64,000 bases of DNA from Gliomastix tumulicola (lineage: Eukaryota > Ascomycota > Sordariomycetes > Hypocreales > Bionectriaceae): positions 3,459,336-3,523,335 of the forward strand of contig BCHX01000006.1 in NCBI GenBank assembly GCA_001599755.1, in the 5' to 3' direction. The first letter of the stretch is position 1. Each line of letters starts with the position of its first letter. Made by a program: the position numbers and the translations under genes. The notes below the pieces were generated by a model that saw only the letters and a list, made by a program, of their open reading frames with translations, was not told the origin of the DNA and did no database searches. Positions 31,980-42,991 of the stretch are shown here, piece after piece.

Positions 31980-34553
31980 TCACAGCTTGCTCGTCCGCTT
32001 CGAGACCTGCACCCGGCTGCCCTGGGGATCATACAGCGGCTCCGAAGAGACAGTCGCCCTGATCTTCTTGCCAAAGTACTCGATCTCCACGGCCTGCCCA
32101 TCAGTCACTGCACTGGGCAGGTAGGCGTACGCGATGGGCTTGCCCACGGTGTAACCAAACGCCGCGCTGGTGACGTAGCCGGATGCCTTGCCACCAACAA
32201 ACACAGGCTCCTTGCCCAGCACGAGGGATTTGCCATCGTCGACGGTGAGCGCACGCAGACGACGACTGATGGAGGCCCTTGACAGCTTCCGGAAGGCCTC
32301 GTGCCCGACGTATCCCTTCTTCGACCGGTCGACGGCAAAGTCCAGCCCGGCCTCGTACGGGTTGTGCTCGGTCGTCATGTCCGTGCCCCAGAAGCGAAGC
32401 CCCTTCTCCAGACGCAGCGACTCAAACGCGCTCCGGCCGGCGGCTACGAGGCCGTAGGGATATCCGGCCTGAACGAGGGCATCCCACAGACGCAGGCCGT
32501 TGTCGGCGCTGCAGTGGATCTCCCAGCCCGTCTCGCCGACGAAGGAGAAGTTGACGGCGATGACCGGGATGCCGGCGATGATGGCGGGTTTGGCGCGCAT
32601 GGACGGCAGGCCTGAGGGGGAGAAGTCGTCTCTGCTCACCATGGAGATGATGTCCAGCGCCCGGGGCCCCCAGAGACCGAGATTGCAGGTTCCGCCGGTG
32701 ACGTCGCGGACCTGGACGAACTGGCTCGGAGATACTTTACTCTGGACGCGGGCTTCACGGGTGATGTAGGCCAGGTCCTGGGCGCCGTTGGCGTTGATCT
32801 GGTAGAGATCGGAGGCCAGTCGAACGACGGTGAGCTCGCTCTTGATGCCCGCCTCGCCGTCCAGCATGAGCGTATACGTCACGGTCCCTGGCTCCTTGGA
32901 CACGTCGCTCGTCGTAAGCCCCTGGAGGAGAGCCTCGGCTCCCGGTCCAGACACTTCGAGCCGGCGGAGGGACGTCATATCAAACAAGCCCGCCGCAGTC
33001 CGTGTCCTCCAGGCCTCAGCAGCAGCAATCGGCGAGTAGTGCTTCGCCGACCACGCGTCACGCTGCGGCGGCTTCCACTTATCAGGCAGACTGCTGGCCA
33101 GCTCCGCATTCGCCTCGTACCACTGCGGCCGCTCCCAGCCGCCCGACTCGAGGAAGTACGCCCCGAGCTGGGACTGTCTGGCGTGGAACGGGCTCACGCG
33201 CACGTTACGGGGCGAGTGGCGCGGCTCGAGAGGGTGGATGATGTCGTACACCTCGACAAAGTCCTGCTGCGCCGTCTCGCTGATGTACGACGGCGTGAGC
33301 TGGACCCTGTCGAAGCGCGAGAGCTCGCACCCGGCGAGATCGACCTGCGACTTGCCCGTGGTGAGGATCTCGGCCAGAGCGCGGGCGACGCCAGCTGAAT
33401 GCGTGACCCAGACGGCGTCGGCTACGAAGAAGCCGTCCAGATTGGGCGCCTGGCCGACGAGGGGCCCTCCGTCGGGGGTGAAGGAGAGGATGCCGTTGAA
33501 GCCCTCTGCGATCTCGGTGTTGGCGAGATCGGGGAGGATCTCCTTGGAGAGCTTCCACGCGGGCTCAAAGTCCTTGGGCGTGAATGCCAGACGGGAGGGC
33601 ATGTTCTTCTCGTCGACGTGCTTCGGGGTCGGTCCTAGAGACGCTGCGACGACGGGCATCGGGCGGTGGCCGTAGTAGCCGATGCCGTAGCGGTCGCCGT
33701 GCTCTCTGTAGTAGAGATCCTGGTCCTGGTGTCTCAGGATGGGCAGCTTGGCACCGTTTGGAAGGGGGACCTTGCCCTTCTGCGCAGGCACGGGCGTCGT
33801 CTTGACGTACTGATGTCCCATCGGCACCAGCGGGATGGAAACGCCGACCATGGCACCGACTTCGACGCCCCAGAATCCGGCGCAGGAGATGACGATATCA
33901 GCAGGGATGGTGCCTGCAGATGTGAACACTCCCGTGGCCGTTCCAGCATCCTGCCGGATCCCCGTCACCAGCGTCGAGCCGAGATATCGCACACCCGCCG
34001 CCTTCGTGCGTGCCATCAGCAGCTGCACCGCCCTGGCCGCGAGTGCCAGCCCATCTGACGGGATGTGCAGGCCCGCGAGCACGACATCCTTGCTCAGCAG
34101 CGGATACACCTCGACACACTCCTCCGGCGTCAGCAGCCGCGTCTCGACGCCCCAGGACGTCGCCCAGCCCTGCTTGCGCTTCAGCTCCTCGACGCGCTCG
34201 GGCGTCGTGGCCACCTCGAGCCCGCCGACCTGGTTGAAGCAGCTCTGGCCCTCGCTCACGAGCGACTGCAGCTTCTCGACCGTGTACTTGGCGAACAGGG
34301 TCATGTTCTTGTTGGGGTTCGTCTGGAAGACGAGTCCCGGCGCGTGCGACGTCGAGCCGCCGGGCATGTCCAGCGGGCCCTGGTCGACCACGGTGATGTC
34401 TGTCCATCCTCGCGCGACGAGCTCGTCGGCCAGGTTCGTGCCGACGATGCCCGCGCCGATGATGACGACCTTGGACGCTGCCATCCTGGACTGCTGCGTC
34501 TGCGAGAGCTCAATGGAGAAAACGGGGTCGGGCAGTGGGAAGGATGCTGTCAT
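31980..34553 (-). CDS. Dimethylglycine oxidase/dehydrogenase-type FAD-GcvT protein, peroxisomal signal
   Basis: Single minus-strand exon of 857 residues, ATG at 34553 (the reading frame extends upstream only through GTG). The N-terminal half is a DAO-type FAD oxidoreductase: GAGIVG at 33-38, then GSTSHAPGLVFQ with His70 at the position used for covalent flavin attachment in dimethylglycine oxidases. A linker domain follows (FDRVQLTPSYISETAQ). The C-terminal half (about 460-850) is an aminomethyltransferase (GcvT) domain, with AGLFDMTSLRRLEVSGPGA and VGETGWEIH, which binds tetrahydrofolate and captures the released one-carbon unit. Predicted reaction: N,N-dimethylglycine to sarcosine, electrons to O2 if an oxidase. 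It ends in SKL, a type-1 peroxisomal signal, unlike mitochondrial animal DMGDH. Sarcosine dehydrogenase activity is an alternative. Confidence 0.93.
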   Translation of the reverse strand: MTASFPLPDPVFSIELSQTQQSRMAASKVVIIGAGIVGTNLADELVARGWTDITVVDQGPLDMPGGSTSHAPGLVFQTNPNKNMTLFAKYTVEKLQSLVSEGQSCFNQVGGLEVATTPERVEELKRKQGWATSWGVETRLLTPEECVEVYPLLSKDVVLAGLHIPSDGLALAARAVQLLMARTKAAGVRYLGSTLVTGIRQDAGTATGVFTSAGTIPADIVISCAGFWGVEVGAMVGVSIPLVPMGHQYVKTTPVPAQKGKVPLPNGAKLPILRHQDQDLYYREHGDRYGIGYYGHRPMPVVAASLGPTPKHVDEKNMPSRLAFTPKDFEPAWKLSKEILPDLANTEIAEGFNGILSFTPDGGPLVGQAPNLDGFFVADAVWVTHSAGVARALAEILTTGKSQVDLAGCELSRFDRVQLTPSYISETAQQDFVEVYDIIHPLEPRHSPRNVRVSPFHARQSQLGAYFLESGGWERPQWYEANAELASSLPDKWKPPQRDAWSAKHYSPIAAAEAWRTRTAAGLFDMTSLRRLEVSGPGAEALLQGLTTSDVSKEPGTVTYTLMLDGEAGIKSELTVVRLASDLYQINANGAQDLAYITREARVQSKVSPSQFVQVRDVTGGTCNLGLWGPRALDIISMVSRDDFSPSGLPSMRAKPAIIAGIPVIAVNFSFVGETGWEIHCSADNGLRLWDALVQAGYPYGLVAAGRSAFESLRLEKGLRFWGTDMTTEHNPYEAGLDFAVDRSKKGYVGHEAFRKLSRASISRRLRALTVDDGKSLVLGKEPVFVGGKASGYVTSAAFGYTVGKPIAYAYLPSAVTDGQAVEIEYFGKKIRATVSSEPLYDPQGSRVQVSKRTSKL

Positions 34554-35962
34554 GGAGGTTTGGACAAGCACGCGAATCGTGATGAGCTCCGCGTCCTGCA
34601 GAATAGAGAGAGCGTCATCTCGACCTCACCACCGAACACACAGGCTCTCTCTCCGCCCTTGATAACTGTTTGATACCGCGATACAGCATCGCACCTCGTC
34701 CCAGTAGTGGGGGTCGTCGGCGCGGTCACCTGACCGGAGCATCGCACCGTGTCCTCCGATCCTCGGACGGATGTCAGGCACACACACGTCCAGGGGAGGG
34801 GAGGGGGGAGGGGCGTGCGCATTCCAGACGAGATAACGGCGGGGATGTGCGTCTAGGGGGCTCTTTATTGCTTCGCTATGGAGTTCCTGTCGCTTCTTAC
34901 CAATCTATCTGGTTCTCGCCTAGTTTGCTTCCTCATCAGGCACCAATATTGCTGCTATCTGAGATCTTCGTCGCGAAGGCTCGTGAAGGATTGGGGCCTT
35001 ATCTCAAGCTGGACAAGGTAGCGGCGGCTAGCACGTCTATGATGACTCTTTGGAGGAGTGCTCACCTTTAAAACTGATAAGAGTCTGCCCATGACGACGG
35101 ATGTTGCAGATCGACCTGGTGCTTCTTTCTGTTCCTTTACCAAGATATCGGCGACGCTACCCTACAGAGTGTGGAGGGGTCGAAGATAAGAAGGGGAGAA
35201 GGGGGCCAGGTATTGCCTGAGGGGTGAGCTCGTGGAAAACCGAGTATTTCCGGCGGAGGAGGTCTGAATCTTGAGCCTGGAGTTGGAAAGTAATTTACAC
35301 GGCCTGCATGCGCCATCTGCTCGTCCTGCAGTGATGAGACCCTGCGACCGAGTCACGAGGACGCACACTTGCCAGCCTCACCGCACTAGAACACACCCTA
35401 CACTCCTCACACACCAAGGTTCTGTCCCCCGTGCAATCTCCCCGTCCATCTCAAGCACGTGCCCTCTGCTCCTACCCCAGACTCTACGCCCTCGAGCATG
35501 CCAGTCAGCCCGAACAAGCCACTGCTCGCTAGCCGCACACCCCCTCCGATAGTCTTCCAAGCCACACCCGGCCCGGGAGGAGCAGGATAGAAGTTTGGTC
35601 CCTTGAAATCCATCCCCCCTTGACGCCATACATCTAGAGTGGCCACTAAGGCATCGTGATGCGCGACACGAGCTACGGAGTTTCTTTCCGGGCGCTTCCC
35701 CACAGATGTCCCTCTGAGGCGGTTCTTTGGGTGGTGATAGCCGCGAGTATTGCCCGTTTCGTTGGCCGTGCTGGGGAGATCTTGGTTCAGAGGTTTTGAA
35801 TCACGATTTGAGATAGGGACACGGATCTGTGAACGCAGAGGACGGGGTGCCGTGCTGTGAACCGAAAATGGGTAAATGTATTACCAAGAGCAAGAACATG
35901 CTAAGCCAAAGGCAAGGAGCATTCTATCCGTACAATCGCCGATCCCTCCTCCCCCCCCCGTC
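34554..35962. promoter_or_regulatory. Promoter region of the dimethylglycine-oxidase-type gene
   Basis: About 1.4 kb between two minus-strand genes, with no supported ORF. It should hold the promoter of the FAD-GcvT gene and the terminator of the Zn2Cys6 regulator. One GGCCCGGGA site (35570-35578) recurs in the Rieske/oxidase promoter. Confidence 0.4.
35570..35578 (+). promoter_or_regulatory. GGCCCGGGA candidate site, copy 1
   Basis: Nine-base string about 1 kb upstream of the dimethylglycine-oxidase-type start. The same string occurs twice between the sarcosine-oxidase-type and Rieske genes (41919-41927, 41989-41997). A common regulator site is only a hypothesis; GC-rich strings recur by chance. 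Confidence 0.2.
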
Positions 35963-38095
35963 TCAGAAGCTGTTGAACATGATGTTGTTGTAATTCGTCG
36001 ACTCCCACCAGGCCGATGGATTACTATCCTGCGAGGATCCGTCCATGCCGCCCATGTCGCCGAGGTTGACGAACTGCGACGAGTCCGCGTAGAGCCAGGG
36101 CGTGAAGTTGAAGGCGAGATTGTCCATCTGATCCGCCTGCTGCTTCTCCGCGCGCATATTGCTCCCACTGCTGCTGCTCCCTGCTCCTCCTCCTGCTCCT
36201 CCTCCTCCACCACCACCACTCGCAGCAGCAGCAGCCGCGGCGGCAGCAGCACTGCTGCTCGTCCACGGCGAGTCCCTCCTCGACGAGTGCACGGCGGACT
36301 TGAAGGATATGCTCGGCGCCTCCTGCCCGCCGTCGGCGGTGTTGATGGTGATCTCGGGGGACGTGGCGACGGCGATCTCGAGCGTCGTGCTCTCGTCCGA
36401 CGCGTTGTCCTGCGTGATGGCCGGGACGAGCGAGGCGTCGAGCAGGCCGGCGGTCGAGACGTCCTGGGACTCCTCGGTCGAGTTGAACTGCAGGATCTCC
36501 CACATGAGCGGGACGCTGAGGTAGATCTTGGACGGCATCCAGTCCTCGACGTCCATGCTCTCGGGGCCGGCGGCCATGCGCGTCATCCGCTCGAGGTTGC
36601 GGTCCTGAGATGAAGCAATCAGTAAACAAGTGAAAGAGATAGATAGATAGAGAGGATCAATGTCGCGCGTACCAGTGCCTCGCACGCCGCTGATGTCGGG
36701 ATGAAGCTCTTCAAGAACCGCCTGCACTTGGCAAAGTCCGTGTTGGACTTGTGCTTGAGTCTCGGCGCAGCCGCACAGCAGTAGTACAGATGTACCGTGG
36801 CAGCGATGGCAGCCACGTGGCCGAAGAAGGGATCTGCCAGCGGCACCTGCTTATCGACGACCATGTCGATCATGCGGACGATCCACGTGGCGTGCAGCAG
36901 CGCCAGCTCGGACGACCTCCTCCAGAAGGTGTTGGGGATGGCCAGGTTCGGGTTGTGCTGCGCGCCGACAATGTACAGGAACGGGTGGTTCAGCACCGTC
37001 GGGATGGCGTGGTACGTGAACTGCTCCTTCAGCCACGGCGCCCAGTAGTCGCGGTTGACCTCGAGCTCCTCCATCTTGCGCTTGTAGAACTTGGCCGAGT
37101 CGTAGCGGTGGCAGATCGGGATCCGGTTCTCCGTCTCCATGAAGTCCGAGAGCACCTTGGCGTACATGGAGCGGTGGTGCCACGGCTCGCGCAGGATGTT
37201 GTTGGCGCAGTTGGACACGTACTTGCGCACCTGGCTCCAGACCCACGAGAGATGGATGCTCGTGTTCCAGATGCCGGGCTCGTTGGGCGTCGACGTCCCG
37301 AGCTCGTCGCGCGGGAGAGGCGGCGCCCTGGGCCGCGACTCCATCTGCTCGGCCTCGGACGCCGAGTCAAAGGGCCGCCAGACGTCCGTCTGCACGCTGA
37401 GGAGCCCGTTCTGCCGGCCGTAGTGCTGCTCGAGCAGCTGCAGGCTCCAGAAGAGGCGCTTCTTGCGCTCCGTCGTGCCGTCCTCGAGCGCGTACGTGCT
37501 CTCGAGGTCGAGCATCGCCGAGCGACACAGCTGGAAGGCAAGGCCGAGGTGGAACTGGCCCAGATGGAAATTCCCGTCTAGATAACAGAAACGAAGCACA
37601 ATCACGTTTAGCACGGTCGCGCCCGTAAACGTCAAAAACAAAAGGCAAGCAGAACAAGACAGAACAAGGGGGGGGGGGAGAACTCGACGAAACACGCACC
37701 TATAAACGACGAGTACGACAGCAGGCACAGGCTCTCGAGCGTCGTCAGCTCGACGGTCCCGTTGGCGATGAGCAGCATGATGAGCGTCTTGGCGTTGTCC
37801 CCGTACAGCCGCTGCTGGTCCCTGTTCTTGGAGAAGTGCGACGTCAGCGCGAGGATGCTGCAGGCCAGCTCCTCGGGCAGGATGGCGTAGTCGCCCAGGT
37901 CCTCGCGCTCGAAGCACCAGATGGGCTGCCGGTGGCAGTACTTGAAGTAGAGCCCGATGCCGAGCGCGATGTCCGAGAGGCCGGGTCGCAGGTTGGAGAT
38001 GCCGGAAGACCCGAACTCGGAGGCTGCTACGGCGGGCAGCGGGTGATGCTGTGGCTGCTGCTGCTGCTGCTGTCGTTGCTGCTGCTGCTGCTGTC

Positions 38096-38132
<37 letters not shown>

Positions 38133-38723
38133 ATGAAGATGGTGATGATGGTCGGAGGGCGCAGACGCCGGTGGCGTGACGGAGAAGGATCTCTCCGGCG
38201 TCGCGGACGATTCTCCGGCTGCCGAATCTCGACGGGTTCCACGACTCGCCCTGAGAGCCTTGGTCAGAAGCTGTCCCAAAACAGCACGCGCGGTCGGAGA
38301 GTCGTTATGTACAAGCTGCCACTCAAAAGGAGATCCAGTTTCTCCTCCAAGTGTGCGAGCCTCTCCTCCTGGGGAGGGGGTGGGATTGTCAGCGCGCGCG
38401 CCGCTTTTGACGGTGAGCTTTATCTGTCTGTCACGAGGCGACGTACCGATCGATCATTCTGTGCCGGCTTCACCGCTGCCGGATAAGCACAGGCCTGCTT
38501 GAGCCGCGCACAGCTCGAGCAGGCCGGCTTCTCCCCCGGACACCTCGTCTTCTTCCGCCTAGCAGCGCATGTCAGCGAACCGGGGATGTCGGCGGCAGGA
38601 TATCCCGGCGTGTGTGTCGATTCAACGGGCGCCGATCGCGATAAAGACCACCAACCTGCAATTGAGACACGCGTGATGAGACCGCCGCCGCGCACGGGCG
38701 CTGCTGCTCTCGTCCGGCGTCAT
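35963..38723 (-). CDS. Large Zn2Cys6 transcription factor in the N-methyl-glycine cluster
   Basis: Six minus-strand exons, 38723-38656, 38558-38447, 38368-38313, 38250-37700, 37577-36673 and 36604-35963, give 777 residues with every phase closing. The zinc cluster is split by the first intron: C19-x2-C22, then C29, C36, C39 and C46. A coiled-coil linker (EERLAHLEEKLDLLLSG) in exon 3 fits the dimerisation element of this class. Exon 4 carries a polymorphic-looking Gln/Arg tract. The middle region (DYAILPEELACSILALTSHF, then LGLAFQLCRSAMLD) is a Fungal_trans-type domain. The C-terminal exon has poly-Ala, poly-Gly and Ser runs typical of activation regions. It sits between the two N-methyl-amine oxidase-type genes in the same orientation, so it is the obvious candidate cluster regulator. 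That role is inferred from position. Confidence 0.9.
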
Positions 38724-39639
38724 GGCGTCTATACTCGCTCGCTATCGTACAGCTGAAATGAAACACAAGAAGAAAAAAATTCAAGCCAGGGTCGAACAAA
38801 GAGAAGAGGGAGGGAAAACGGAGGATGAAAAGAAGGGTTCTCTCCCAATCGCCCTGCTAAATAACGGGAACAAGGGCGTCTGCTTACTGAGGTCATATGC
38901 GACTTAACCGCAGCTGCTGTCGCGCGGGGTTCCGGAAGCCCTTGCCAAGAACAGTAAGGCCTGGCTTGCATATTAGATAACGCGAAATGCTCGTTGGCTC
39001 GCCCTATCAGTGCCGGCCTCGACACTTAACTTACCTTAGGCAGGGGAGGGAGGGGGTAGGGGGGGGGGGGAGGAGGTATCTTCTCCACATGATTCAGCTG
39101 GAGAGTGACATGCAGCGACTGATTCTGGAACTCGCCGGCCCTCCCTTTCTTCCCCCCAACCCATGGACAGGCTCCCCTTTTTTTTCTGCTTGACAGAGGG
39201 CACGGGCAAGGGATTCTGGCGCCTGGGCGTGCATATCGAGATTCCCAGCGGCCCTCCGCTAGCTCTGTCTACGGATCAAGGGTCAGGGGACTTTCCGAGG
39301 GGGACGCCTCGTGGAAGATCGCTTGCTATTCCATGCGCACTGAGTGGCTGGCGGGCGAGATCGGGGGGCCTTGTTCCTTGCTAAACGGGTGCTTGTCACC
39401 GTCGCTGGTGCAGAAGCGCTGGGTGTTTAGCCGGAGATGGGCTAGGTGATCGCCCTGATGGAATAGGGGGACCATCTCTTACGGACTTGGGACACTGTCC
39501 ATGAAATTACAGATGTTCTCATGCAGGACACAAAGATCAAGGGGAAAAAGGCACACTTGGGACATTAATGCACGGTCGCCAGATGGCTGTATTAATATAT
39601 GCCACCCTGCCCGACACCCATCGTCTTCCCCCCCTCCAC
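38724..39639. other. Intergenic, no gene seen
   Basis: About 920 bases between the regulator start and the 3' end of the next minus-strand gene; includes G-rich runs at 39043-39077. No supported ORF. Contains the promoter of the regulator. Confidence 0.4.
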
Positions 39640-41143
39640 CTACAACCTCGCTACAGTGTCCAGCAAATCGTTCATCTCTGCCCGCGGCCACTCCGGATTC
39701 AGCGCCGGGTCCGGCCTCTCGCGATCCCAAGCCCACTTCTCCGCGAGCGCCGTCTCCAGCTCGCCCTCGAGCATCTGCGTCACGTACCTGCCCAGCACGG
39801 GGAAGAACTTGTACCCGTGGAACGAGCCGCACGTCGCGACGTACAGCCCCTTGGCCGCGGCGTGCGGCGAGACGATGAAGTCGCCGCTCGTCGTAAACGC
39901 GTCCCTGACAGTTGGGGTGGCGGTTAGCTGGGGAGAGAGTGGTGGCAAACAAAGGTTGGCAAACATGGAGGGAGAGCAAAATGGGAACTCACCAGCAGAT
40001 GCGCAGCTTCTTGAAGTCCCAGTCGGCCGTCTTCTTGCCGTAGAAGACGCTGCTGGCGTACCGGACGTCCTCCTTGAGCTTCTTCGACACCTTCCACTGC
40101 GAGTAGTCTGCTGTCGCCGGGGGCGTGGAGACGTAGCGCCCGGGGAGGACCTCCCGGATGTTCTTGAAGAGCGTCCATCCCCACCACTTCAGCTCCCTGT
40201 CGGGCGTGGGCGGCAGCGAGCCGAGGAAGGCCCCTTGGAGGATGTTTCAGCAGCTGGACTCACTCACTCACTCTCTCTCTCACTCACTCACCCACCCACA
40301 GTTCTCATCGGATCGGGCAAAGCAACCGAACTCACCTGTCGCGGCCGGATAGCCCTGGAAGCCCACGGGCATGTTGGCAAACTGCTTGTACGACGCCTCG
40401 TCCAGCTGGTACATGCCCGTCGTGATGCCGCCGGCGACGATGCGCTCCCCGGCCCGGAGCTCCGTGTTGCCGCTCGCCGCGGCACTGTACTCGAGCAGCT
40501 TGGCCGTGTACGCGCCCGTGCAGAGGACGACCCTGTCCGCCGTCAGCAGCTCGCCCGTCGCCGTCTTGACGCCGTTGCAGGCGCCGCCGCCGTCGGCATC
40601 AAACGTCAGCGTCGCCACGTCGGCGACCACGTACTTGACGCCCAGCTCGAGCGCCCGCTGCGTCACCGCCCGCAGGCAGTCGCCGGCCGCGGCCCAGCCG
40701 CTCGTCTTGTTCACGAGCACCTCGGTGCAGCCCGTGTAGTCGGCGTCCTCGAACAGCCCGCCGTACAGCTTGCGCGCCTCGTGCACGGGCAGCGCCGCCA
40801 TGTCCGCCTTGCGCCCCAGCTTGCGGTAGTTGTCCATGACGTCGCGCGCGTACCGGCTGCGGCAGATCCAGTACACGCCCGTCTCGTGGAAGTGCGGCTG
40901 CCACAGCGGGTCCGACCGGAAGACGTCCTGCGCCTCGATCGCCAGGCGGCAGTACAGCAGGTCGTCGTAGTCGGCCCGGACGACCTTGTTCCAGTCCCAC
41001 GAGGCCGCCACGCGGCTCTCCGCGTCGTAGGCATCGCGGTCGACAATGGTCACCGACGCGCCCGGGTACTTCTGGATGAGGTGGTACGCCGTGGACACGC
41101 CGAAGACGCCCGCCCCGACGATGAGGTACGAGTGTGCGCTCAT
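39640..41143 (-). CDS. Sarcosine/fructosyl-amine oxidase-type FAD enzyme, peroxisomal signal
   Basis: Three minus-strand exons, 41143-40336, 40233-39993 and 39904-39640, give 437 residues. I start at MSAHSYLIVGAGVFG because the FAD dinucleotide motif (GAGVFG, 10-15) follows directly; an upstream in-frame extension is Pro/His repeat sequence. The RICW block at the second junction has Cys349 at the position of the covalent flavin link in monomeric sarcosine oxidase and fungal amadoriases. DFIVSPH and GSFHGYKFFPVLGRYV complete the family. The enzyme would oxidise a secondary amine (sarcosine to glycine and formaldehyde, or a fructosyl amino acid) and make H2O2. It ends in ARL, which fits a peroxisomal PTS1. 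Length is typical of amadoriases; the neighbouring genes make sarcosine a better guess. The first intron contains a CTCA/CT repeat (about 40260-40300). Confidence 0.9.
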
Positions 41144-41916
41144 GCTGGCTGGCTGGCTGGCTGGCTGGGAGGCGTGGGGATGGGGATGGGGATGAGGAGG
41201 ACGGTGAGGGAGGTCCTCTGCGAGTGCTTGCTTGGGCCACGATGGGATTTGCAGGTGGGCCAGGAAAGATGAGAGGGAGTGAAGCACCTGAGATGGTCAG
41301 CAGGTCTGCCTGGCTGTACGTGCCGGTATCAGGGTCCTCCCCCGTGGTGTGGCAGGCTTATCCGTGCAGTGGACTTATATCACCAAAGCCCGTGCCGTAC
41401 CATCACGACCTTCATCCGTTGGAGAAAACACGCTCGAAGCCCACCAGCCATCCGACATCGGCGCCATCCCCCCAGTTCACCACCGATCAGGTGACGTCCC
41501 ACGTCTCCAGAGCCGATAAGGCCTAGATCAAGGCGTGGCTGCCCTCCCCTCCGCTAGGTCAGTTGCGTATCAAGATCGCTAATGCACGATTTGCAATGGG
41601 CCATCCGTAATTGGCATCCATATGCGAAAGCTTGACTCCCAAACCCCACCAGTGCCACCACTATCTCTTAGCCCCGCGACAGAAAGGGGGGGGGGGCGCG
41701 TGCTGAGGGAGGGGTGTGAGAGAGTGTGTATGTACGTGCTGGGAGTGTTCCCGTGGGCGGGCAGGACAGCAGGAGCACGGCCACGACCTCCGCGGAGGCA
41801 TCTTTGTTCGGGCGGGAGTCTGGACTGCTGCGTTGCATACTGTCTCCTGCTGTGCGATGGGGACGGAGTGCTGGAATGGAGGCGCCATTGTTCGAGCAGG
41901 GACTGAGCTGTCTGAG

Positions 41917-41997
41917 CTGGCCCGGGACGTCAACGTCCGTAGCCTGAGGTTAGTTCTATTTATAAAGCGAGAACAACTGGCTTGATCTGGCCCGGGA
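41917..41997 (+). promoter_or_regulatory. Two copies of CTGGCCCGGGA, 70 bases apart
   Basis: Copies at 41917-41927 and 41987-41997, each centred on the palindrome CCCGGG. Located in the divergent promoter; nine of the eleven bases recur upstream of the dimethylglycine-oxidase-type gene. A regulatory role is only suggested. Confidence 0.3.
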
Positions 41998-42037
41998 ATT
42001 GGACGGCGGGCGAAGGACTGGAGAGTTCAAGACACCA

Positions 42038-42061
42038 CCGTCACTCGCCGCCGTCACTCGC
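42038..42061 (+). repeat. Direct repeat CCGTCACTCGC in the divergent promoter
   Basis: Two identical 11-base copies (42038-42048 and 42051-42061) separated by two bases. Could be a paired binding site or simple duplication. Confidence 0.45.
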
Positions 42062-42991
42062 GGCCTGAGCCATCAATGTCCCTGCTCACATTGATCACTC
42101 GCCTCATAGACAGCTCCGTAAACGCTTCATCTGGAGAGGTGTGAATGATGTCCGCATGGGCTAAAGCGAAGCATCCATCCCGTGCACCCAGCACCGGCCT
42201 TAATCGCACCCTCGACACGTAACCACGATCACGAGGACACGTCTTCCCCCCATCATCTAGACATCACCCCTCTAAGCCCGGCATGCAAGCTCCGTGGCTT
42301 TTCATTCACGGACGCCTGCCGCACCAAGCCTCGCCGGCTCACCCCATGCGACGCCCGCGCGCGCGCCCTGCCCTGCCCTATCTTCAGTGGTGTGCAAGGA
42401 GGGGAGGAGGAGTACGGGGGCGACTACTTGCAGATCCATGTGTCATCCAATGCTCCATCTGTCGATGGAAGGCCCGTTTGAGCATCCTCGACGTGGACGG
42501 GGGGATCCACGTGCCATCGTCAATATGCACCGCGAGCAGTGGCGCCCCGAGTCCATCGTGGGCCAGACCTCCAGCACCGACGGTCTTGGGTCACGGACGC
42601 CGACGCGAAGAGCGGTCACGTGATCGGCCCTGCGCTTCCACGAGGACGGTCCTGCTGGTCTGTGTTGACGGTCGATCCGTCCGTTCCTATCAGAGGTGTG
42701 CGGAAGTCGTGATATCAGGAAAGGGGGTATGCGTACCGGGAGGGTGAGGCGAGAGCGCGCGCACGCAGAGGAACAGAGATAAGAATCTATAAGGGACGAA
42801 GCCACCCGAACTCAAGTGCTCGGAATCCAGTCTCCCATCTCTAGTCTTAATTCAACTACCATTCTCTCTATCCATCACAGCTGCCAGTCTTTGACCATCT
42901 GCCCTCTAGATACCATACCCCCTTTGCCTCTTATCTCGACATCTTCCTCCTTCTCATCACACACATTGAGCCCCGACCATCGACCGCCGTC

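Larger units (their letters stand above)
41144..42991. promoter_or_regulatory. Divergent promoter region of oxidase and Rieske genes
   Basis: About 1.85 kb separates the two divergent cluster genes and holds no supported ORF. A TGGC tetranucleotide repeat flanks the oxidase start (41145-41168). A TATA-like ctataaggg lies near 42786-42794, about 200 bases before the Rieske start. Two CTGGCCCGGGA copies and a direct repeat of CCGTCACTCGC are listed separately. Confidence 0.45.

Noticed and set aside
39599..41272. 557-codon plus-strand ORF
   Set aside because: Antisense to the three-exon FAD oxidase, which has the GxGxxG, RICW and PTS1 motifs on the minus strand.
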